Made by a program: the position numbers and the translations under genes | Source of the DNA: Hydractinia symbiolongicarpus | Lineage: Eukaryota > Cnidaria > Hydrozoa > Anthoathecata > Hydractiniidae | DNA length: 64,000 bases | Reading direction: 5' to 3' | Assembly: GCF_029227915.1 (NCBI RefSeq) | Contig: NC_079878.1 | Location: forward strand, 4,094,001-4,158,000 | Notes under the pieces: model-generated | The model's database searches: none | The model's input: the letters and a program-made list of their open reading frames with translations, nothing else | What the model was told of the DNA's origin: nothing | In this document: positions 36,701 to 49,393 of the stretch, piece by piece | Numbering within the stretch: position 1 is the first letter of the stretch | How the letters are laid out: every line of letters starts with the position of its first letter

Positions 36701-38252
36701 AGTCAAACGTTTCGCTGTTAAAAGCGATGCAACTTAGTCATATCGGAAGAAAATCAGTAAATACATGTTGGTACGAATATGTGACGCAACCGTTGTAACT
36801 CAAACGGATTAACACCGTTAGAAAGTCAATGAAATGTAGTTTTTGAAACTGTCTCTATTTCTTCAGCGCGAACTAACGGCCGGGATTGTTCCCACAGAAA
36901 AAATGACTTTCTTAACTTAATTTTTAAATAAAGCACTACCACAGAGCCTAGTGTACTCGCTGAATTCCAGCAATCATATCGAATTAAGAAGAATGGTATT
37001 CCTTGGAGTCCAAGTGGCTCATTTATCGAGTTTACAAGGTCAAAGTCAAGAATCAGTTCAATTAAGTCCCACAGTCAATCGTTTCACTGTTAAAAGCGAT
37101 GCAACTTAGTCACATCGGAATAAAATCACTAAATACATGTTGGTACGAATATGTGACGCAACCGTTGTAACTCAAACGGATTGAAACCGTTAGAAAGTCA
37201 ATGAAATGTAATTTTTGAAACTGTCTCTATTTCTTCAGCGCGAACTAACGGCCGGGATTGTTCCCACAGAAAAAATGACTTTCTTAACTTAATTTTTAAA
37301 TAAAGCACTACCACAGAGCCTAGTGTACTCGCTGAATTCCAGCAATCATATCGAATTAAGAAGAATGGTATTCCTTGGAGTCCAAGTGGCTCATTTATCG
37401 AGTTTACAAGGTCAAAGTCAAGAATCAGTTCAATTAAGTCCCACAGTCAATCGTTTCACTGTTTAGAGCGATATAACTGAGTAATATTGGAAAGATATCA
37501 CTAAATACATGTTGGTACGAATATGTGACGCAATCGTTGTAACTCAAACGGATTGACACCGCCAAGAAGTCAATGAAATGTAGGTTTTGAGTATGTCTCT
37601 CTTTCTTCAGTGCGTGCAAACGGCCAGGATTTGTCCCACAATGAAAAAAGACTTATTTATCTAAATTTCTAAATGAAGCCTTACCACAGCGCCCAGTGCA
37701 ATCGCTGAGTTCCAGCAATCAAGTCAAATTAAGAAGAATGATATTTCTTGTAGACAAACTGGCTCATTTATAACATTTATCAGGTCACACTCCAAAGTTA
37801 GTTCAATTAAGTCCCACAGTCAATCGTTTCACTGTTAAAGGCGATGCAACCTAGTAATATCAGAATACTATCGCTAAATACATGTTGGTACGAATATGTG
37901 ACGGAACCGTTGTAACTCAAACGGATTGAATCAACCAAGAAGTCGATGAAGTGTAGTTTTTGAGAATCTCTCTATTTTTTCAGCGCGTGCTAACGGCCAG
38001 GATTAGTCCCAGAGTAAAAAAAAGACTTATTTATCTAAATTTTGAAATAAAACGCTACCACAGTGCCCAGTGCAATCGCTTAGTTCCAGCAATCAAGTCA
38101 AATTAAGAATAATGTTACTTCTTGTAGTCAAACTGGCTCATTTATAACATTTTTAAGGTCAAATTCCAAAATCATTTCAATTAAGTCCCACAGTCACAAG
38201 TTTCGCTGTTAAAAGCGATGCAACCTAGTAATATCCGAATACTATCGCTAAA
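33780..38252 (+). repeat. Tetramer HOR, 1491 bp, about three copies
   Basis: Copy starts: 33780, 35271 and 36762. Monomers are mA-like (33780, 35271, 36762), an m1/mA fusion (34152, 35643, 37134), a new type J (34524, 36015, 37506) and m2 (34897, 36388, 37879). Type J is seen nowhere else in the window and has GACGCAATCG, CGCCAAGAAGTCAATG, GTAGGTTTTG and GGATTTGTCCCACAATG. Copies differ by scattered substitutions (for example CGCTTCGTTCC at 35097 against CGCTTAGTTCC). The first copy begins with an m3-type head, and the last m2 switches to the ordinary m2 tail, so the homogenised stretch is about 33796-38040. Confidence 0.9.
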
Positions 38253-39369
38253 TACATGTGGGGACGAATATGTGACGCAACCGTTGTAACTCAAACGGAT
38301 TGGCACCGTTAGAAAGTCAATGAAATGTAATTTTTGAAACTGTCTCTATTTCTTCAGCGCGAACTAACGGCTAGGATTGGTCCCACAGTAAAAAATGACT
38401 TATTTATCTTAATTTTTTAATAAAGTGCTACCACAGCGCCCTGTGTAATCGCTGAGTTCCAGCAATCATGTCAAATTAAGAAAAATGTTATTTCTTGTAG
38501 TCAAACTGGCTTATTAATAACATTTAACAGGTCACAGTCCAAAATTTAGTTCAATTAAGTCCCACAGTCAATCGTTTCACTGTTAAAGGCGATCCAATCT
38601 AGTAATATCAGAATACTATCGTTAAAAACATGTTGGTACGAATATGTGACGCAACCGTTGTAACTCAAACGGATTGATACTGCCAAGAAGTCGATGAAGT
38701 GTAGATTTTGAGAATGTCTCTATTTCTTCAGTGCGTGCAACGGCCAGGATTAGTCCCACAGAAAAAAAGACTTATTTATCTAAATTTTTAAGTAAAGCAC
38801 TACCACAGAGCCTAGTGTACTCGCTGAATTCCAGCAATCATATCGAATTAAGAAGAATGGTATTTCTTGGAGCCCAGTAGGCTCATTTATCGAGTTTACA
38901 AGGTTACAGTCAAGAATCAGTTCAATTAAGTCCCACAGTCAATCGTTTCACTGTTAAATGCGATGCAACTTAGTCACATCGGAAAAAAATCACTAAATAC
39001 ATGTTGGTACGAATATGTGACGCAACCGTTGTAACTCAAACGGATTGAAACAGTTAGAAAGTCAATGAAATGTAGTTTTTAAAACTGTCTCTGTTTCTTC
39101 AGCGCGAACTAACGGCTGGGATTGTTCCCACAGTGAAAAAGACTTACTTAACCTAATTTTTAAATAAAACGCTACCACAGTGCCCAGTGCAATCGCTGAG
39201 TTCCAGAAATCAAGTGAAATTAAGAAAAATGTTACTTCTTGTAGTCAAACTGGCTCATTTATCACATTTACAAGGTCAAAGTCCAAAATCAGTTCAATTA
39301 AGTCCCACAGTCAAACAATTCACTGTTACAAGCGATGCAACCTAGTAATATCCGAATACTATCGCTAAA
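38253..39369 (+). repeat. HOR segment m3-m4-m5
   Basis: Monomer starts: 38253 (m3), 38627 (m4, landmark AACATG) and 38998 (m5). It follows the m2 at 37879 in the parent order and is a copy of 1121-2238 at an offset of 37,132 bp. Confidence 0.85.
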
Positions 39370-41979
39370 TACATGTGGGGCGAATATGTGACGCAACCGT
39401 TGTAACTCAATCGGATTGACACCGTTAGAAAGTCAACAAAAAGTAGTTTTTGAAACTGTCTCCATTTCTTCAGCGCGAACTAACGGCTAGGATTGGTCCC
39501 ACAGTAATAAATGACTTATTTATCTTAATTTTTTAATAAAACGCTACCACAGTGCCCAGTGCAATCGCTGAGTTCCAGAAATCAAGTCAAATTAAGAAAA
39601 ATGTTACTTCTTGTAGTCAGACTGGCTCATTTATAACATTTTTAAGGTCAAAGTCCAAAATCATTTCAATTAAGTCCCACAGTCAAACGTTTCGCTATTA
39701 AAAGCGATGCAACCTAGTAATATCCGAATACTATCACTAAATACATGTGGGGACGAATATGTGACGCAACCGTTGTAACTCAAACGGATTGGCACCGTTA
39801 GAAAGTCAATGAAATGTAACTTTTGAAACTGTCTCTATTTCTTCAGCGCGAACTAATGGCTGGGATTGGTCCCACAGTAAAGAATGACTTATTTAACTTA
39901 GTTTTTAAATAAAACTCTACCACAGTGCCCAGTGCAATCGCTGAGTTCCAGCAATCAAGTCAAATTAAGAAGAATGATATTTCTTGTAGACAAACTGGCT
40001 CATTTATAACATTTATCAGGTCACACTCCAAAGTTAGTTCAATTAAAACCCACAGTCAATCGTTTCGCTGTTAAAGGCGATGCAACCTAGTAATATCAGA
40101 ATACTATCGCTAAATACACGTTGGTACGAATATGTGACGGAACCGTTGTAACTCAAACGGATTGATGCAAGCAAGAAGTCGATGAAGTGTAGTTTTTGAG
40201 AATCTCTCTATTTTTTCAGCGCGTGCTAACGGCCAGGATTAGTCCCAGAGTAAAGAAAGACTTATTTATCTAAATTTTTAAATAAAACGCTACCACAGTG
40301 CCCAGTGCAATCGCTTAGTTCCAGCAATCAAGTCAAATTAAGAATAATGTTACTTCTTGTAGTCAAACTGGCTCATTTATAACATTTTTAAGGTCAAAGT
40401 CCAAAATCATTTCAATTAAGTCCCACAGTCAAACGTTTCGCTGTTAAAAGCGATGCAACTTAGTCACATCGGAAAAAAATCCCTAAATGCATGTTGATAC
40501 GAATATGTGACACAACCGTTGTAACTCAATCGGATTGACACTGTTAGAAAGTCAACAAAAAGTAGTTTTTGAAACTGTCTCTATTTCTTCAGCGCGAACT
40601 AACGGCTAGGATTGGTCCCACAGTAATAAATGACTTATTTATCTTAATTTTTTAATAAAACGCTACCACAGTGCCCAGTGCAATCGCTGAGTTCCAGAAA
40701 TCAAGTCAAATTAAGAAAAATGTTACTTCTTGTAGTCAGACTGGCTCATTTATAACATTTTTAAGGTCAAAGTCCAAAATCATTTCAATTAAGTCCCACA
40801 GTCAAACGTTTCGCTATTAAAAGCGATGCAACCTAGTAATATCCGAATACTATCACTAAATACATGTGGGGACGAATATGTGACGCAACCGTTTTAACTC
40901 AAACGGATTGGCACCGTTAGAAAGTCAATGAAATGTAATTTTTGAAACTGTCTCTATTTCTTCAGCGCGAACTAATGGCTGGGATTGGTCCCACAGTAAA
41001 GAATGACTTATTTAACTTAGTTTTTAAATAAAACTCTACCACAGTGCCCAGTGCAATCGCTGAGTTCCAGCAATCAAGTCAAAATTAAGAAGAATGATAT
41101 TTCTTGTAGACAAACTGGCTCATTTATAACATTTATCAGGTCACACTCCAAAGTTAGTTCAATTAAAACCCACAGTCAATCGTTTCGCTGTTAAAGGCGA
41201 TGCAACCTAGTAATATCAGAATACTATCGCTAAATACACGTTGGTACGAATATGTGACGGAACCGTTGTAACTCAAACGGATTGATGCAAGCAAGAAGTC
41301 GATGAAGTGTAGTTTTTGAGAATCTCTCTATTTTTCAGCGCGTGCTAACGGCCAGGATTAGTCCCAGAGTAAAGAAAGACTTATTTATCTAAATTTTTAA
41401 ATAAAACGCTACCACAGTGCCCAGTGCAATCGCTTAGTTCCAGCAATCAAGTCAAATTAAGAATAATTTTACTTCTTGTAGTCAAACTGGCTCATTTATA
41501 ACATTTTTAAGGTCAAAGTCCAAAATCATTTCAATTAAGTCCCACAGTCAAACGTTTCGCTGTTAAAAGCGATGCAACTTAGTCACATCGGAAAAAAATC
41601 CCTAAATGCATGTTGATACGAATATGTGACACAACCGTTGTAACTCAATCGGATTGACACCGTTAGAAAGTCAACAAAAAGTAGTTTTTGAAACTGTCTC
41701 TATTTCTTCAGCGCGAACTAACAGCTAGGATTGGTCCCACAGTAATAAATGACTTATTTATCTTAATTTTTTAATAAAACGCTACCACAGTGCCCAGTGC
41801 AATCGCTGAGTTCCAGAAATCAAGTCAAATTAAGAAAAATGTTACTTCTTGTAGTCAGACTGGCTCATTTATAACATTTTTAAGGTCAAAGTCCAAAATC
41901 ATTTCAATTAAGTCCCACAGTCAAACGTTTCGCTGTTAAAAGCGATGCAACTTAGTCACATCGGAAAAAAATCCCTAAA
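39370..41979 (+). repeat. Trimer HOR m6-m7-m8, about 1119 bp, two copies plus a part
   Basis: Monomer starts: 39370 (m6), 39742 (m7), 40115 (m8); 40488 (m9 head with m6 body), 40861 (m7), 41235 (m8); 41607 (m9 head with m6 body). Spacings between equivalents are 1118-1120 bp. The m9/m6 fusion reads GCATGTTGATACG and GACACAACC at its head, then CAATCGGATTGACAC and CAACAAAAAG. This is the expected junction when the end of m8 (which normally leads to m9) recombines into m6. An inserted A (CAAAATTAAG) near 41083 marks the second copy. Confidence 0.85.
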
Positions 41980-43471
41980 TGCATGTTGATACGAATATGT
42001 GACACAACCGTTGTAACTCAAACTGATTAACACCGTTAGAAAGTCAATGAAATTTAGTTTTTGAAACCGTCTCTATTTCTTCAGCGCGTGCTAACGGCCA
42101 GGATTACTCCCACAGTAAAAAAAGACTTATTTATCTAAATTTTTATATAAAGCACTACCACAGAGCCTAGTGTACTCGCTGAATTCCAGCAATCATATCG
42201 AATTAAGAAGAATGGTATTCCTTGGAGTCCAAGTGGCTCATTTATCTAATTTACAGGGTCACAGCCAAGAATCAGTTCAATTAAGTCCCACAGTCAATCG
42301 TTTCACTGTTAAATGCAATGCAACTTAGTCACATCGGAAAAAAATCACAAAATACATGTTGGTACGAATATGTGACACAACCGTTGTAACTCAAACGGAT
42401 TGAAACCGTTAGAAAGTCAATGAAATGTAGTTTTTAAAACTGTCTCTGTTTCTTCAGCGCGAACTAACGGCTGGGATTGTTCCCACAGTGAAAAATGACT
42501 TATTTAACTTAATTTTTAAATAAAACGCTACCACAGTGACCAGTGCAATCGCTGAGTTCCAGAAATCAATTCAAATTATGAAAAATGTTACTTCTTGTAG
42601 TCAAACTGGCTCATTTATAACATTTTTAAGGTCAAAGTCCAAAATCATTTCAATTAAGTCCCACAGTCAAACGTTTCGCTATTAAAAGCGATGCAACCTA
42701 GTAATATCCGAATACTATCACTAAATACATGTGGGGACGAATATGTGACGCAACCGTTGTAACTCAAACGGATTGGCACCGTTAGAAAGTCAATGAAATG
42801 TAATTTTTGAAACTGTCTCTATTTCTTCAGCGCGAACTAATGGCTGGGATTGGTCCCACAGTAAAGAATGACTTATTTAACTTAGTTTTTAAATAAAACT
42901 CTACCACAGTGCCCAGTGCAATCGCTGAGTTCCAGCAATCAAGTCAAATTAAGAAGAATGATATTTCTTGTAGACAAACTGGCTCATTTATAACATTTAT
43001 CAGGTCACACTCCAAAGTTAGTTCAATTAAAACCCACAGTCAATCGTTTCGCTGTTAAAGGCGATGCAACCTAGTAATATCAGAATACTATTGCTAAATA
43101 CACGTTGGTACGAATATGTGACGGAACCGTTGTAACTCAAACGGATTGATGCAAGCAAGAAGTCGATGAAGTGTCGTTTTTGAGAATCTCTCTATTTTTT
43201 CAGCGCGTGCTAACGGCCAGGATTAGTCCCAGAGTAAAGAAAGACTTATTTATCTAAATTTTTAAATAAAACGCTACCACAGTGCCCAGTGCAATCGCTT
43301 AGTTCCAGCAATCAAGTCAAATTAAGAATAATGTTACTTCTTGTAGTCAAACTGGCTCATTTATAACATTTTTAAGGTCAAAGTCCAAAATCATTTCAAT
43401 TAAGTCCCACAGTCAAACGTTTCGCTGTTAAAAGCGATGCAACTTAGTCACATCGGAAAAAAATCCCTAAA
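41980..43471 (+). repeat. HOR segment m9-m10-m7-m8
   Basis: Monomer starts: 41980 (m9), 42353 (m10 with an m6 tail), 42726 (m7) and 43099 (m8). The 42353 monomer has the m10 CAGTGACCAG and CAATTCAAATTATG, then switches to the m6 tail CGCTATTAAAAGCG. This carries the array back to m7 and m8 before a fresh m9 at 43472. Confidence 0.8.
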
Positions 43472-46400
43472 TGCATGTTGATACGAATATGTGACACAAC
43501 CGTTGTAACTCAAACTGATTAACACCGTTAGAAAGTCAATGAAATGTAGTTTTTGAAACCGTCTCTATTTCTTCAGCGCATGCTAACGGCCAGGATTACT
43601 CCCACAGTAAAAAAAGACTTATTTATCTAAATTTTTAAATAAAGCACTACCACAGAGCCTAGTGTACTCGCTGAATTCCAGCAATCATATCGAATTAAGA
43701 AGAATGGTATTCCTTGGAGTCCAAGTGGCTCATTTATCTAATTTACAGGGTCACAGCCAAGAATCAGTTCAATTAAGTCCCACAGTCAATCGTTTCACTG
43801 TTAAATGCAATGCAACTTAGTCACATCGGAAAAAAATCACAAAATACATGTTGGTACGAATATGTGACGCAACCGTTGTAACTCAAACGGATTGAAACCG
43901 TTAGAAAGTCAATGAAATGTAGTTTTTAAAACTGTCTCTGTTTCTTCAGCGCGAACTAACGGCTGGGATTGTTCCCACAGTGAAAAATGACTTATTTAAC
44001 TTAATTTTTAAATAAAACGCTACCACAGTGACCAGTGCAATCGCTGAGTTCCAGAAATCAATTCAAATTATGAAAAATGTTACTTCTTGTAGTCAAACTG
44101 GCTCATTTATCACATTTACAAGGTCAAAGTCCAAAATCAGTTCAATTAAGTCCCACAGTCAAACGTTTCACTGTTAAAAGCGATGCAACCTAGTAATATC
44201 CGAATACTATCGCTAAATACATGTGGGGCGAATATGTGACGCAAACGTTGTAACTCAATCGGATTGACACCGTTAGAAAGTCAACGAAAAGTAGTTTTTG
44301 AAACTGTCTCTATTTCTTCAGCGCGAACTAATGGCTGGGATTGGTCCCACAGTAAAGAATGACTTATTTAACTTAATTTTTAAATAAAACTCTACCACAG
44401 CGCCCAGTGCAATTGCTGAGTTCCAGCAATCAAGTCAAATTAAGAAGAATGATATTTCTTGTAGACAAACTGGCTCATTTATAACATTTATCAGGTCACA
44501 CTCCAAAGTTAGTTCAATTAAGTCCCACAATCAATCGTTTCAGTGTTAAAGACGATGCAACCTAGTAATGTCAGAATACTATCGCTAAATACATGTTGGT
44601 ACGAATATGTGACGCAACCGTTGTAACTCAAACGGATTGATGCAACCAAGAAGTCGATGAAGTGTAGTTTTTGAGAATCTCTCTATTTTTCCAGCGCGTG
44701 CTAACGGCCAGGATTAGTCCCAGAGTAAAAAAAGACTTATTTATCTAACTTTTTAAATAAAACGCTACCAAAGTGCCCAGTGCAATCGCTTAGTTCCAGC
44801 AATCAAGTCAAATTAAGAATAATGTTACTTCTTGTAGTCAAACTGGCTTATTTTTAACATTTTTAAGGTCAGAGTCCAAAATCATTTCAATTAAGTCCCA
44901 CAGTCAAACGTTTCGCTGTTAAAAGCGATGCAACCTAGTAATATCCGAATACTATCACTAAAAACATGTGGGGACGAATATGTGACGCAACCGTTGTAAC
45001 TCAAACGGATTGGCACCGTTAGAAAGTCAATGAAATGTAATTTTTGAAACTGTCTCTATTTCTTCAGTGCAAACTAACGGTTAGGATTGGTCCCACAGTA
45101 AAAAATGAATTATTTATCTTAATTTTTTAATAAAGTGCTACCACAGCGCCCTGTGTAATCGCTGAGTTCCAGCAATCATGTCAAATTAAGAAAAATGTTA
45201 TTTCTTGTAGTCAAACTGGCTTATTAATAACATTTATCAGGTCACAGTCCAAAGTTAGTTCAATCAAGTCCCACAGTCAATCGTTTCACTGTTAAAGGCG
45301 ATGCAACCTAGTAATATCAGAATACTATCGTTAAATACATGTTGGTACGAATATGTGACGCAACGGTTGTAACTCAAACGGATTGATACTGCCAAGAAGT
45401 CGATGAAGTGTAGATTTTGAGAATGTCTCTATTTCTTCAGTGCGTGCAACGGCTAGGATTGGTCCCACAGTAAAAAATGACTTATTTATCTTAATTTTTT
45501 AATAAAGTGCTACCACAGCGCCCTGTGTAATCGCTGAGTTCCAGCAATCATGTCAAATTAAGAAAAATGTTATTTCTTGTAGTCAAACTGGCTTATTAAT
45601 AACATTTATCAGGTCACAGTCCAAAATCATTTCAATTAAGTCCCACAGTCAAACGTTTCGCTGTTAAAAGCGATGCAACTTAGTCACATCGGAAAAAAAT
45701 CCCTAAATGCATGTTGATACGAATATGTGACACAACCGTTGTAACTCAAACTGATTAACACCGTTAGAAAGTCAATGAAATGTAGTTTTTGAAACCGTCT
45801 CTATTTCTTCAGCGCGTGCTAACGGCCAGGATTACTCCCACAGTAAAAAAAGACTTTTTTATCTAAATTTTTAAATAAAGCACTACCACAGAGCCTAGTG
45901 TACTTGCCGAATTCCAGCAATCATGTCGAATTAAGAAGAATGTTACTTCTTGTAGTCAAACTGGTTCAATTAAGTCCCACAGTCAATCGTTTCACTGTTA
46001 AATGCAATGCAACTTAGTCACATCGGAAAAAAATCACTAAATACATGTTGGTACGAATATGTGACGCAACCGTTGTAACTCAAACGGATTGAAACCGTTA
46101 GAAAGTCAATGAAATGTAGTTTTTAAAACTGTCTCTGTTTCTTCAGCGCGAACTAACGGCTGGGATTGTTCCCGCAGTGAAAAATGACTTATTTAACTTA
46201 ATTTTTAAATAAAACGCTACCACAGTGACCAGTGCAATCGCTGAGTTCCAGAAATCAATTCAAATTATGAAAAATGTTACTTCTTGTAGTCAAACTGGCT
46301 CATTTATCACATTTACAAGGTCAAAGTCCAAAATCAGTTCAATTAAGTCCCACAGTCAAACGTTTCACTGTTAAAAGCGATGCAACCTAGTAATATCCGA

Positions 46401-46786
46401 ATACTATCGCTAAATACATGTGGGGCGAATATGTGACGCAACCGTTGTAACTCAATCGGATTGACACCGTTAGAAAGGCAACGAAAAGTAGTTTTTAAAA
46501 CTGTCTCTGTTTCTTCAGCGCGAACTAACGGCTGGGATTGTTCCCGCAGTGAAAAATGACTTATTTAACTTACTTTTTAAATAAAACGCTACCACAGTGA
46601 CCAGTGCAATCGCTGAGTTCCAGAAATCAATTCAAATTATGAAAAATGTTACTTCTTGTAGTCAAACTGGCTCATTTATCACATTTTTAAGGTCAAAGTT
46701 CAAAATCAGTTCAATTAAGTCCCACAGTCAAACGTTTCACTGTTAAAAGCGATGCAACCTAGTAATATCCGAATACTATCGCTAAG
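43472..46786 (+). repeat. m9-m10-m11-m12-m13-(m4/m3)-m9del-m10-(m11/m10)
   Basis: Monomer starts: 43472 (m9), 43845 (m10), 44218 (m11), 44590 (m12), 44963 (m13), 45336 (m4/m3), 45708 (m9 with the 39-bp deletion at about 45964), 46042 (m10) and 46415 (m11 head, m10 body). It parallels 22346-24915 at 21,126 bp and then 26034-27112 at 19,674 bp. The change in offset equals the 1452-bp tetramer that is single here. The 46415 monomer ends with CACATTTTTAAGG and AAGTTCAAAATC, the tail of the 28231 monomer, so four monomers present after 26741 are absent here. Confidence 0.85.
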
Positions 46787-49393
46787 TACATGTGGGGACG
46801 AATATGTGACGCAACCGTTGTAACTCAAACGGATTGGCACCGTTAGAAAGTCAATGAAATGTAATTTTTGAAACTGTCTCTATTTCTTCAGCGCAAACTA
46901 ACGGTTAGGATTGGTCCCACAGTAAAAAATGAATTATTTATCTTAATTTTTTAATAAAGTGCTACTACAGCGCCCTGTGTAATCGCTGAGTTCCAGCAAT
47001 CATGTCAAATTAAGAAAAATGTTATTTCTTGTAGTCAAACTGGCTTATTAATAACATTTATCAGGTCACAGTCCAAAGTTAGTTCAATTAAGTCCCACAG
47101 TCAATCGTTTCACTGTTAAAGGCGATGCAACCTAGTAATATCAGAATACTATCGTTAAATACATGTTGGTACGAATATGTGACGCAACGGTTGTAACTCA
47201 AACGGAATAATACTGCCAAGAAGTCGATGAAGTGTTGATTTTGAGAATGTCTCTATTTCTTCAGTGCGTGCAACGGCCAGGATTAGTCCCACAGAAAAAA
47301 AGACTTATTTATCTAAATTTTTAAATAAAGCACTATCACAGAGCCTAGTGTGCTTGCTGAATTCCAGCAATCATGTCGAATTAAGAAGAATGTTACTTCT
47401 TGTAGTCAAACTGGCTCATTTATCACATTTTTAAGGTCAAAGTTCAAAATCAGTTCAATTAAGTCCCACAGTCAAACGTTTCACTGTTAAAAGCGATGCA
47501 ACCTAGTAATATCCGAATACTATCGCTAAGTACATGTGGGGACGAATATGTGAAGCAACCGTTGTAACTCAAACGGATTGAAACCGTTAAAAAGTCAATG
47601 AAATGTATTTTTTGAAACTGTCTCCATATCTTCAGCGCGAACTAACGGCTAGGATTGTTCCCACAGTAAAAAATGACTTATTTATCTTAATTTTTTAATA
47701 AAGTGCTACCACAGCGGCCTGTGTAATCGCTGAGTTCCAGCAATCATGTCAAATTAAGAAAAATGTTATTTCTTGTAGTCAAACTGGCCCATTTATAACA
47801 TTTATCAGGTCACAGACCAAAGTTAGTTCAATTAAGTCCCACAGTCAATCGTTTCACTGTTAAAGGCGATGCAACCTAGTAATATCAGAATACTATCGCT
47901 AAATACATGAAGGTACGAATATGTGACGCAACCGTTGTCACTCAAACGGATTGATAACGCCAAGAAGTCGATGAAGTGTAGATTTTGAGAATGTCTCTAT
48001 TTCTTCAGTGCGTGCAACGGCCAGGATTAGTCCCACAGAAAAAAAGACTTATTTATATAAGTTTTTAAATAAAGCACTATCACAGAGCCTAGTGTACTCG
48101 CTGAATTCCAGCAATCATGTCGAATTAAGAAGAATGGTATTTCTTGGAGCCCAATTGGCTCATTTATCGGATTTACAAGGTCACAGTCCAGAATCAGTTC
48201 AATTAAGTCCCACAGTCAATCGTTTCACTGTTAAAAGCGATGCAACTTAGTCACATCGGAAAAAAATCACTAAATGCATGTTGATACGAATATGTGACAC
48301 AACCGTTGTAACTCAAACGGATTAACACCGTTAGAAAGTCAATGAAATGTAGTTTTTGAAACCGTCTCTATTTCTTTAGCGGGAACTAACGGCTGGGAAT
48401 GTTCCCACAGTAAAAAATGACTTATTAAACTTAATTTTTAAATAAAACGCTACCACACTGCCCAGTGCAATCGCTGAGTTCCAGCAATCATGTCAAATTA
48501 AGAAGAATGTTACTTTTTGTAGTCAAACTGGCTCATTTATCACATTTATAAGGTCAAAGTCCAAAATCAGTTCAATTAAGTCCCACAGTCAAACGTTTCA
48601 CTGTTAAAAGCGATGCAACCTAGTAATATCCGAATACTATCGCTAAATACATGTGGGGACGAATATGTGAAGCAACCGTTGTAACTCAAACGGATTGAAA
48701 CCGTTAGAAAGTCAATGAAATGTAATTTTTGAAACTGTCTTTATTTCTTCCGCGCGAACTAACGGCTAGGATTGGTCCCACAGTAAAAAATGACTTATTT
48801 ATCTTAATTTTTTAATAAAGTGCTACCACAGCGCCCAGTGTAATCGCTGAGTTCCAGATATCATGTCAAATTAAGAAGAATGTTATTTCTTGTAGTCAAA
48901 CTGGCTCATTTATAACATTTATCAGGTCACAGTCCAAAGTTAGTTTAATTAAGTCCCACAGTCAATCGTTTCACTGTTAAAGGCGATACAACCTAGTAAT
49001 ATCAGAATACTATCGCTAAATACATGTTGGTACGAATATGTGACGCAAACGTTGTAACTCAAACGGATTGATACCGCCAAGAAGTCGATGAAGTGTAGAT
49101 TTTGAGAATGTCTCTATTTCTTCAGCGCGAACTGATGGCTGGGATTGGTCCCACAGTAAAAAATGACTTTTTTAACTTAATTTTTAAATAAAACTCTACC
49201 ACAGCGCCCGGTGCAATCGCTGAGTTCCAGCAATCAAGTCAAATTAAGAAGAATGTTACTTCTTGTAGTCAAACTGGCTCATTTATCACATTTATAAGGT
49301 CAAAGTCCAAAATCAGTTCAATTAAGTCCCACAGTCAATCGTTTCACTGTTAAAAGCGATGCAACCTAGTAATATCAGAAAAATATAACTAAG
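46787..49393 (+). repeat. m3/m4 variants and transition monomers
   Basis: Monomer starts: 46787 (m3/m13-like, GTACATG), 47160 (m4), 47531 (GTGAAGCAACC type), 47904 (m4-like with AAGG), 48275 (m14-like), 48648 (GTGAAGCAACC, GATTGAAACC) and 49021 (m4-like). 46787-48647 copies 28569-30429 at 18,218 bp. From about 48640 on, the types no longer match the m1-m14 set closely, which marks the passage into the right-hand part of the array. Confidence 0.8.

Noticed and set aside
49125-49145. Hammerhead ribozyme core, suggested by CTGATGG
   Set aside because: The core CTGANGA is not matched, the change is unique to this monomer, and no GAAA plus cleavage-site arrangement with pairing stems was found.
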